Positions 35,601 through 47,600 of a stretch of 64,000 nucleotides of DNA are shown piece by piece; the stretch's first letter is position 1; the number at the start of each line of letters is the position of its first letter. The position numbers were made by a program, and so were the translations under genes. The stretch comes from Aplidium turbinatum (Eukaryota > Chordata > Ascidiacea > Aplousobranchia > Polyclinidae), in contig OU964924.1 of assembly GCA_918807975.1 (NCBI GenBank), forward strand, positions 16,227,695-16,291,694, read 5' to 3'. The notes beneath the pieces were generated by a model. The model did no database searches and was not told the origin of the DNA. It saw only the letters and a program-made list of their open reading frames with translations.

Positions 35601-38600
35601 AAATTGCCAATCCATGAATCCTCTGATCTTTTTCTTAAGAAACAATTTTTTTTTGTAAAATTCTAGCAATAGAAAGTTTTGAACTTCTCTCGCTAAAAGC
35701 AAGAAATAATGCTGATTGACTGACTCTTGAAGCACCAGTACTATTATGTGGAAAAGGGTGGATGTAACAATGTGGAAAATGTGATGCGTAACAATGTGCA
35801 TTGTTTGTGATATAATAAAATTAACTTGAACACTTGCGCACCCCATGCACTAGGGATTATAGAGTAATAGAGAAAGAAAGCAAACAATAAATGCCAATTT
35901 ATCAGAATGTAAGCTCGCCATAAATTACGTTGGCGATTGAGTTGATTATATAATAAATGTCATTTCGAAAAATATCACACGGGCCACTCAGAACCTTCTC
36001 ACGGGCCACGGGTTGGATGCCCTTGATCACCGAGACTTGATCTATGATCACCTTGACCATAGAGACCTAACATAAGATAACTGAATAACTAAAACAGTCC
36101 ACAAACATCTAGCTGCACGTTCAGCAAGAATGCAACAGGTTTATAACAAAAATAGGAAGCAAGGATTAAACGCTGATCAAAAGAACGGTTTCTTTGAGCA
36201 ACTTCTTTGAACAAGATAATATTTTGCACACTGCATTAAGCTACGTTGATTTTGCACTCTGTGAGCGATGGCGATTTTTCTCTGTTAACTGATCCCCGCG
36301 ACAAATAAAACGCGTGTCTATCACCACTTCGTAGCGTGCAAGAAGTGAAGAACTACCATAAAAAATCACGCTGTCTAGAGCAGGCGACAAAGTGAACGCT
36401 TTTAGACATTTCAAAGGCAGCAACTTGTAACAAAATCGCAGCCACTTGTAGAGCGCCAACTAAAAGCAGCTTTAATCATTTAACCAAAGAATCGGTATTG
36501 GCATCGGAATTGGCAAATATTTAAGAATCGGAATCGGCATCGGCAAAATTTTTGTAATCGGCACATCCCTAATAAAATTTAAATTTCATAATATTCCCTC
36601 CTTATAAAAATAACTAAGCTTTGTTTATACCAGGGGTGTGCAACCTTTATTACAGGAGGGCCAGATATAAATAACTGGGTGAAACCGCGGCCGCACGTTT
36701 ATTTAACATATCATTTCTAGTAGTTGCAGGCACAAAAGAGTAGTTTTTTTGTTATTTATGTTATTCTTATATTAGGGGTTATTTTCTTCCAGAAATAATA
36801 AGTTAGGACGCATAAATTTCTGAAGAAAACTGCTATTCAAATTTATTGTCACACTATCATTAAACGAGCTCAGTGAGAAGTTTGCAGCTGGCTTCTTTTC
36901 CCGACGGCTTTTTCCAAATTCACTTGGAAGTGATCGCAATTCGAAGTCCATTTTCCAAGTGTTTGTCTGTCAGAACCGATCAATAGGGAGATTTCATGAC
37001 GCTCATTTTAGAAAAAAATGTTCGCACAAATACGTTGAGCCAAAAAGTGCCATTTTTGAAGCCATGGATTTTTCAAATGTGGAAAGTCATCTTAGTTGAA
37101 ATGTTTTCGGTAAAAATCGCCAAGATTCATTTTTAAATAGGCCTACTTTGCTTTCAAATCCGTTTTCTCTTGAAGATCAATCAGTTCAAGTTATATCTTC
37201 TGGTGCTTTGTTAATGTCTGTGTTGAATGGCGAAGCAAATATGCCGAACAAATGTTCATGAGATTTGAAGTCCTTGAAACGAGCCAAAAATTCATACAAC
37301 AATTTTTCAAGTTGGTCTGCAAATTCAGTTTTCTTGTCAGGATGCATTCCATAGTCTCTTTAAGTTGGAAAGTGGAAAAGATTTCCTGTCTGTACGTGAG
37401 CTTTCCAAAGTCGTACTTTGTTCATAATGCCTTTTATGTGACCATACATTTTTATGATCCAAATAATTAAATACAATGGATTAGCGGTGGCCGATGGGAG
37501 ACTTCTAAAATGGTTAACAGAAGGTGCGAAATTTACAATAATCCACTCCACAATGAATTGTTCAAACGTACCAGACTAAACTAAATTACCGTATAAACAT
37601 GTTTCGCGGGCCGCATACAACTCAAAATTGGCACATCTTCGCGGGCCACATTATTTTTCTTTGCGGGCCACATTTGGCCCGCGGGCCGCACGCTGCACAC
37701 CCCTGGTTTATACCATTACCATGTCGAACAGGAGATACACAATATTCACATAGATTTTTATGGTTGAACGACGAGGTTCGGATACAGTTTGATGCGACTC
37801 AATGGTCTCTGATGAAATAACTTCCGGTACCGGACTGGGTACTTTAGAATTAATCAACTGTTTGGTATTCGCATCTGGATCAACTACTTGCTGGTATTCT
37901 TAGAGGTTTGACTGTTCTACATGATCTGTGTGCACAGAATGTATGTCTTCAAACGCGGCATGGAGCTAAACCTCGTACAGAAACAGTCGATTCTCTCCCA
38001 ACCAGAAACGAACCTGTGTATAATTATGTTGGATTAACGTCAGTTAATATAACTTTTTCTAAGTCTTTTTCTAAGTTTTTCTATGATCTAAGTCAGTGGT
38101 TCTCAACCTTTAAGTCTTGGTGGACTCCTTTTGGTACCTTCGAAGCGGTCGCGGACCCCTAAAAATTTGTATTTGAATTTTTGGTATATCGCGTCTCCTT
38201 ATGGAATCATATGTTACATAAGTTTCAAAGCAACACACTTGGAAGGATTTGCTGGATTCGCAACGCACTTGATGATTGATGAGACTGACGAAATTATGTT
38301 ATGATAGGTATGAGCTATCTGTTGGCACACAGGATCATACATCAGTAATCCATATGCTCATTTGATGTTTTTCTATAAATTTTATCAAAAGTTAATAGAA
38401 TACTTAATAGAATACTTGCGACCATTAAAGAGAATTTCTCCTTTTTTTCATTTGTAAATCGACATTAGATCAACATTAATACGTTATAATCATAGCCACT
38501 GCAAAACTGTGAGTGGTGATGGAAATGCAAACGTTAGTCAGCAGTCTAAGTTAATCATTGATCAACAATCTGTTGTCTCAAAAGAATTAATTAAACATAG

Positions 38601-41600
38601 CCAAAAGATTCCTTTTTTTAAAGGGTTTAAGTCATTTAGTGTAGGTAGATATGTTTTATTTAAGAAACCAAACTTTTGTGCTACCGGTATGTCCTTTGTA
38701 ATTTCAAACGACGCGCCAATGCGTTGCGACTTACAGTTTGAAAATTACTGTAGGCTAATGAGGCATTCCATTATAATTCAACAAATCCAAATAACCACTA
38801 AGTCTTCAATTTTGATGACTGAAGCATATGTCATAGTATGTGAAAAATGCATCTCGGCAAAAAAAAAATTTTGAAAATCGGACAAGCGGTTTTCGAGATA
38901 TCGCGTTCTGAAGTTTTGTGGCTGTCACTAGGTGGCGCTGTTGATGTTTCCAATGTTTTTTGATTTTAGGGTTATATTTGAGGTAGAAAGTCGGTTGAAG
39001 TGTCTATTCCACCATTTTTCATGATGCAGAATTCAAAAATGATGTCAATTTTAGTCTACAAGAATTAGCTAAGGAGTTGTGTGGCAATTAAAAAAAATTG
39101 GGGGACCAAATGCCAACCCCCAAATTTCCATGTGGGTAACAAGATATCCCAAAATTTTTTTTCGTTCTTTAAAGTTTCTTGCGTATACTTCATGATAATA
39201 TACTGTTTATTTATGAGACTTTTGTCCTTTTTGCACAATGCAACCTATTATCAAAGACTTGCATGAGAAGTTATATGATCTATTAATGCAATATTTGAAT
39301 GATGCACGCTTATGATGTCACAATAACAATTACAGATTTTCCCAAAAAACTTTTTTCATTGTGAAAATTGCTCAGGAAAACCAGCCCTTGTTTCAAAATT
39401 GCAGTCAAATTTTGTTTTCCCGGGCAATTTTCACAATGAAAAAAAGTTTTTTGGGGAAATCTGTATTTTGTTATTGTGACATCATAAGCAAGCATCATTC
39501 AAATGTTGCATTAATAGGTCTTTGATATAAGGTTGCATTGTGCAAAAAGGACAAAAGTCTCATAAAAAAATATTATACTATCATGAAGTATGTGCAAGAA
39601 ACTTTCAAGAACAGATTTTTTTTTCGGGATATCTCGTTACCCACATGACAATTTGAGGGTTGGCATTTAGTCCCCCAAATTTTTTAAACTGCCCCATAAC
39701 TCCTTAGCTAATGCGTTTAGACTAAAATTGAGACCATTTTTGAACTCTGCATTATGAAAAATGGTGGAATAGACACTTCAACCAACTTTCTACCCTTAAT
39801 ATAACCCTAAAATCAAAAAACATTGGGAACATCAACAGCGCCACCTGGTGACAGCAACAAAATTTCAAAACGCGATATCTCACAAACCACTTGTCCGATT
39901 TAAAAAAAAATTTTTTTGCCCAAGTTCAAATTTTGAAAACAACAACATATATCAAAACCAACACCTTTTGAAACCTAGTGGTTACATTTCTTTCTAAAAT
40001 TTGTTGAATTATAATGGAATGCCTCTAATACATAAACAAAACACAAACAAATTATCAATTTCGTAATTTAATAATCATGCTAAAAACTCAGAAACTTTCA
40101 CGGACCCCCTGAAATCGCTTCACGGACCCCTTGGGGTCCGCGGACCCCCGGTTGAGAACCACTGATCTAAGTGGTTGTTGCGCCTACGGCGCAAAACTAT
40201 TTAGAGAAATCAAAAACTGAAGTAGAATTGGTTGAAAACCTGATGAGAAAGTGTTTGCGTGAAAGGCAAATACAATTTTTGAAAATTGCACTTTCGAGCA
40301 AATTACATGTAAATCATAATCTTGGGAGAGGGAGGTAAGTGCCCCTTCCCTGCAGACACCCATGATCACAACCTTTTAAAAAAAATATTATTACACTTAT
40401 CTTTTTGTGAATGTTAATTACGTGTATATGCTTACTAAGTTGCATTTTACTTAGAGCAAATATTTACAACCGCTAGATGGCGCGCTATGAAAATTTAAAA
40501 TGCGGTTTTGGGGCAGTTCCCCAAGTCCGATTTTTGCCGAATTTTGGAATCGTTGGTCTGACTACCAGACAAGCCTCCTGCAACCAAAAAATGGTTGTTA
40601 TCAAAAATGTCCGGGTCCAATGTCACTTCTTACTCGCCTAATAATAAACTGGCAAAATATTATACAGTATATAAATTTAAAGACTTTTTCTGGTTGTATT
40701 ATGAAAATGTTTAGCTTAGTAGGCTGCAAAATGTTGTTAATCAACAATTCTTGCCATGGTGATAAGCACTGCAAGTGACAGTTGTCTAAATCAAAGAAAG
40801 ACTGTTAGACTCTTACATAAAAGATAAAAAACCAACTCATTACTTTTTTAGAGGGAGCGCTGTTCATGGGTTGCGATAGAAACGTTTTTTCGGTGATTTC
40901 CACAAACGTTTGTTTCATCGTGCCAGTTTCTTTCTCCCTGTTATTGGAGCCTATTTTTTGCTGATATGTTTGCAGGTCACCATTGTTGCCTGTATTGCGA
41001 TGTGTCAAACATTTCTTTGTTTACTGAAACTGTTATTTGCAAGATATCTTTTGTGAAGTGAAGTGACAACACCACTCTTGCTTGACGATGAATATTCTGA
41101 TGAAACCGTTCGCTTCGCTATAAGTGCGCAAAACAAGTGGCCTCGTTTATTAGGCATTGTTAAAGAAGTCAAAAGTGTTGTTAGAGGAGCTTGGCCTGGC
41201 AGAGCGTTGTTCAACTAAATTTGTTTCTGCGGTATTTTAAGACAAATATTAGCAACATGTAACGCTGGACACTGGGTACGAAATGCGTTCTTTTCTTGCA
41301 TAAGAGTCAACCTACCTAAAATTTTATTAGTGCGGCCCGTCGCAGCTCTCCTTAGCGCCAAAGTGGCCCAAATGCAAAAAAGGTTGGAGACCCCTGGCTT
41401 AGATTATTCTATTTTTTCAATGCAGCTTTTCAATACAAATACAACAACACAACCAGCAACACGTTGGTCGTTGAGTTATGTACGTTTGGGACAACACGTT
41501 TATAATTGGATAAAAGCTTATATATTTACCCACTAAACCAGTTTTTATTTTATAAAATGCACAGCCCTATTGTGTTGAGGCAACGAGGTAACCCACTTAA

Positions 41601-44600
41601 GTTCTGTCTAATGGAGCCACACATTTTTTTCAGGTTGTGTCAGTATGTATACATATGTTGGAGAAAACTATCTAGTAAGGACAGTTACCACAATTGTGTA
41701 ATGAAATACACTTAAAATATGAAATATAGAGGTTGTTATGGAGAAGTTGTTTTTTTATACAGCCTTTGAGCAACTTTCAAGGCATCCGTGCAATGCGTGC
41801 ATTGTGTTTCGGTTTTCAAGTTGTAGAAATTTTGTTATGAATTGTTTGACTAGTTGTTTTTGACTGAATTGCTAACTGATTGTTTTTACAAGCACCTTTT
41901 TTCCTTAGGTTCATATTGCATAATTTGTTTAAGTATTTGATAGTGATTATATTTGGAGTTAACGTGCATGATATTAATTAAGATTGCATAAAAAAATACT
42001 AAATAATTACCATGCAAACTTTACGTTTGTTACACAGGCATTTGGGTCATCGTGATCAATACCTCCCTCTTAATCATGGCTTTCATGAGTGGCTTGGAGC
42101 ACCAAATTGTCATTTTGGGCCATATAATGACAAGACTATGCCAAACATTCCTGTGTATAACAACACACGGATGCTAGGAAGGTATTTTTGTTTTCAACAT
42201 TACACTAACTAGAGCAGTGTTTCTCAACCTTTTTTGGCCCAACGCCCCCTTTATAAACTGGCGAAATTTTACCGCCCGTCATAATGGAACTCACCAGATT
42301 TTGTGAAATAGGCATAGCCTACTGAAAAATTACTGAATTTAAATTTTAATACAAAGCGTTTGCAAACAAAACGGTTGGTCAATCAAATACGACGATGGTG
42401 TAAGAGAAATTGTTGGCTATCGTGCGAGCATGTAGAGTAGATTATCCAGACAATGATGCGACGAAATCGTTACGCTGGTCGGTAAGTGGCCCCTAACATG
42501 AATGCCCCCTAACATGGCCACCTGTAGATGCGCCTGATTTGTCACATTTTACAGATTTTGATTACAGCTACTGCTAGTGTTTGACTGACATTTTTTGAAA
42601 TGTTTTTACTTTTTTGCTGTCTCTTATTGACATAAAAGCTCTTTGTTTCCTTAGGGTAGCAGCACCAAATAAGAAGAAATAAGTTGAAAAACGCTCAATC
42701 AGACTGTTATTAAAAAATTAACAGTCTGACTAAAATCTTCGAAATCAAATTGTCTTTGTTTTTCAACATCTGATGATGTTAAAACCTATTGTGTCATCTG
42801 GGGAAAACAGTAAAGAAAGAGAAAAAATATAATTTAAAAAAAACTTTATTCAAGCAGTCGTCCAAAGTTGGCAAAATCTGGAAATTTCTTTAAAATGTGA
42901 CAAATCTGGCCTTATCTTTAGGCAGCCATGCCCCTAATAATCAAAACGCCCCCCTTAATCCGAGGTAATCACACCGCCCCCCTGCGAAATCAAAACGCCC
43001 CCCGGGGGGCGGTACCGCCCCCGTTGAGAACCACTGAACTAGAGTAAGGTAAATATCTTGTTTTTGATTACAGTGTTTTTTTTGGCGAAATTGTGCATAG
43101 AATTCGAGTCTTTATGTATTGCATCATTTTTGGTCAGCACAACCTTTTTTGACAATAGCGACCAAATTACCTAATGTTCACATTTCAGTACATTGTAGGT
43201 TCACAAGTATTGTGTATGACATTACAATCACCCTCTACATACGGTCGGGTGGAGTGACTGCTAGCTGCCAGTATTGAGCTTGTGATTTTTGAGACTCTGA
43301 TTATACTCCTACCCTATAAAACCATACTCCTCTCCAATCCGACTCCAAAGGTTTTTTCATTTTTGATTCTGAAGACTCCAAATCTTATTTAGAGTTAGCC
43401 TATAGGCATAGCCTGTAGGATAAAACCATCGAGTTTTGTGTCGATGGCACACCATGCTGTGTTTCAAGTGTCTTCCATGTAATATGCCGCACTGGTGGTA
43501 TGATCACTGAATGGTTCTTCTTGCGTTTGAGACTGCCGTAGATTATGTTGTTACATCCAGACGCACCAGCCAATGGATTATGTGTTCATCGAGCATTGTG
43601 AAGTCCACATATCTGTCCTGGGGTCGATATACAGAACATTGACAGATAAAGTGGTGAGCAGTCTGAGCCACATTCACAAGATGGTGAGTCGGCGAGACCC
43701 CATCAGAACAATCATGTTGACTGTTGAAACGGCTCACCCCATTCCTCATCTGCGTAGTTTTGGTAGGGTGATGCCTGAAAGCACTGGTAATAAGCCTGTG
43801 GACTGTGGAGGTTGGACGAGGCATCCAGTGATCATGCGCATGTTGTCGTTAAGGGCAATATCTACTTTTCCTGCATGTGTGCTGTTGCACCAGACTGGAG
43901 AGTGGAGAAGCATATTCGGCAGCATTGTACACAAGCGCTAGGGCACTACTGCGCAGTGTTGGGGTTTTGGATCCCCAAGTTGACCCAACTATCGCCATCT
44001 GAGAAGGTTGTTTCTTGCTGATGCTGGATAAGGGTTCCATCTAGAGCAGGGGTGAGCATGCTTTTTGAGCACAGGCCAAAAACGTTTTAATTTTTGACAA
44101 GCGAGCCATGTGAATATAGTTAGCAACAACAAACCTTATTTATTTTCCACACTGAAACTGTTATTGCATGTAAGCAAAACTTGATTATGTTTGACACTCA
44201 CAAAGCTTTAAAAACTTTACTAAAGAAGCTTTTCTATAAATCCGGAGGTTACCTTTTTGTGACATTAACAACCTTGCAAGGCTAGCCCTGCAGCCAGCTA
44301 CGACAGATCAATCATTTGATTAAACAAAGTTTCGTTTGCATCAGAGAAAATAGTTATGAATTGAGTTAAAGCGTTCCTTTTTACCAATATCAGACGAGCC
44401 ACATTGAATAACCCAACGAACAGGATTTGGCCCACGGGCCATAGTTTGCCCATGTCTGATCTAGAGGGGCCCTTAACTGACAGCCAGCTTCTTTGTTGCT
44501 GAGGTGGAAAGGTGTGATAGTGGTTTTAGCTGTGCTGAGTTTTAGTCTCCAGCCTTTAGGTATTGTGAGATCAGCTTCATATCCTCGGTGAGGACATCCT

Positions 44601-47600
44601 CTGCCTTAGCCCAATTTTTGTTTGTATATAGTAGGGCCAAATTGTTTGCATAGCTGTACTGTGTGGACTTTGTCTGGGGAATGTCGCTAAGAAAGATCCT
44701 TGTGGAACTCCATTCCTTAGACGACAGGGCAGCTGGGTTGTCCGTCACTGGTTTTCAACACAAATGTGCTGTTTGCTATAATGTTAGCGAGAAAACAAAC
44801 AAGTTGTTTGTCAGAAATTTTTTGTAGGAGTTTAAGCACTAGGCCTTGGTGCCACACTGTGTCAAAAGCAGCATTAAGTCTACTAATATGACATCAGCTT
44901 TATTTCCCCTATCGAAACTATTCTATATGTCATTGACTCATTAGTCAATTTAGTTGTTTGATCGGCTGTACAATGTATTGTATAACACCCATGGCGGAAG
45001 CCAGCTTGTTCTGCGGAAGTTATGGAATAATGACTGATTCAAAGCTTGTCATGATGAGCCGTTCAAGAATCTTGTAGGTGAGAGGAGAGAAATAGGACAA
45101 TAACTCTTGGAGTCTTCCAACGTTTTTTTTTTCTGTTTTGGTAGGGCAATCATGCTGGCCTTCCTCCATATCTTAGGAATTGTGTTGCTGTTCAAACAGT
45201 AAGCCAGGAACGTCTTTAAGCCATGAAAGGCATGTAGGGCCGCAGTGTTTCAGAAACTCTAGTGGTATGTGTTCGGATCCTTGAGCTTTGCCACATTTCA
45301 GTTGTTGGATAGCCGTATGCAGCTCCTGGGAAGAAAAAGGAGCTGACAAAATGCCGTCAACACATGGGGCACTCCAAAGTCTGCTACACTCCTGTTTTGC
45401 TTTAAGTTTGTGTTCTTTTTATCGACAGGTCTGAGGCACTGACTGCAGCATCTTCATTTAAGTCAACGCTCATAAATGCATTGTAGTGTACAGGCCTTAA
45501 AATTCGTATTTTAAGGCCTGTAGAAGTTTCTTTTTATCTTTTTATCAACCTGATGTGTAAACTTTTTCCAGTTTGCTTTTTGAAGGTTCCACCTTTTAAC
45601 TACCTTGCATTTCATGTGTTTGTTTACATTTGCAGATATTATGAAGAATTTACGATAGATCGACAAAAATACCTTTCTAACATAACACAACTGTATATTC
45701 AGGTATAGTTTGTTTTTCCTTTACTGAGCAATGAATGGATAGTACTTTATTGGGTGGGCTGAAAAAACGGGTCTGCTACTATTCGGCTAGTCCAATTCGG
45801 CTAGTCCGATTCGGCTACAGTCCAATTTGGCTAGTCCGATTCGGCTAGTTCTTTATTACTAATACTAATCGATTCCTCTGCCATAATAAAGTAACATCAA
45901 CTGAGAGTCTAACGAAGGAAGTAACCAAAGGAATATAGGTCATGTAACGACGAAACCCAGGTTTATTCTAAACTGCCACTTAGGTTTTAACTTTATTTTT
46001 TATGTCAAACGCTATTTGGCAACTGTCTTTTCTTCGTTGACACGTTTTCGCTGAGACTTAATGAGATAAAGTTTTGATGTAAAACACTTATTTTGAACGA
46101 ACCCAGACAACAAAATTCATCATTTTTACATTGATCAACGTCTGCAGCCGTTGAATCAATGTAAAAATGACGGATTTTGCCGCCTGGGAAGGCACTCAAA
46201 GGTGGGAAGGCACACTGGATAAAATGCAAGAATGCAAAAGAAACGATATTGTGGAATAAAATACAAAATTCTCTGAATAAACAGAAGAATCGGACATACA
46301 TCTCTCTGTTATCATTTTTAATATAAAAATTCCTTTTTGTGGTCCCTTTGTCTGGAACAAATCCAAACTGTGCTGTTGAAATTTCCGATTTTAGTTTTGG
46401 TCTCAATCTCATCATCATGATTCGGAGTAAGATTTTTTTAGATGATTCACAAGGCTAATTGTTCTGTGGAGTGAGCATTCTGTTGCTCCGGTTTTCTTTG
46501 GTAAAGTTATGAATATGGAACGTACCATATCACTATAGGGATGTTTTTGGTGTCATAAATTTGATTTAACCCTCTGTCTACCAAAAAAAAAATAAGCAAG
46601 TTTTACCGTTGGGGTCCATTGGACCCCAAACTTCAAAGGACTTGTATTGGACAAAAAAATCATCTCCGATGATGAAATTAAAGCTCAATAGGAAAAAACG
46701 TAACAGACTACAAATATCATAACTTATAAACTCTGTAGAAAAACCAAAAATACTCTAAATTTAACAAACAAGTCACACAGTAACCCATGCACAAACCAAA
46801 CTGATACGGAATTGGTCTAATCTTGAGCAATGGTCAAACTATTGAGAGATTTGGCTAAAAAACGCATATTGGGCCTATACATATTAGTTCACAAGAAATA
46901 TTGTGAGTTTATATATTATCGTATTCATTGCAAATGAATTTCGAATGTTCTTGGCAAACGTTGAGTTTGCAAGTAGGACAGAATTGTCTGCATTTTTGGT
47001 CTTTTTGTCTTTCGCAAAGATAGCATCTAGCCTTCTTTGATTTTGGCGTTTGATCTTCAACAGCTGTTTCTTTTATTTTATTGCGGATTTAGATGTCTTG
47101 TTGATATTGAAGTTGAAGCTGGTAATCCAGCAAGCTCTTTTCCTAGTTGGATCTAAAAATTTTTTCTCATTCATGCATGCATGCGTCAATGTTGTGCTGC
47201 TATTTTCGCCTTGCAATTGATGCAATATCACAAAAACATTGGCAGCAGTGACATCGATCATATTGTAAAATAAAGCCATCGGTCATCTTCTCGTCATTCT
47301 TTTGGAAGTGTATTTCCTAAAAATTCTGTCAATAGTGTCGACTCCTCTTTTAGTGCTGTTGTAATACAAGATTACTTCGAATGCAGCAGGCTTGGGGTCC
47401 GTTGGACCCCACGGTACAAGATGCTATTATTTTTTTCTATGCTACCAAATTTTGTTTGAGATCAATAATTATTGTATTGTCCTAAAGATCAAGAAAAGTT
47501 GTGAAAAGTCAAGGTATATCAATATCGCATCTGCTATATGTCCTGAGAAATCGCAGAGAGAAATTTGTTTTGGGGTCCATTGGACCCCACGGTAGACAGA

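Noticed and set aside
38860-39940. A conserved hairpin non-coding RNA gene
   Set aside because: The fold is the whole body of a palindromic transposon with a 4 bp duplication, not a discrete RNA gene.
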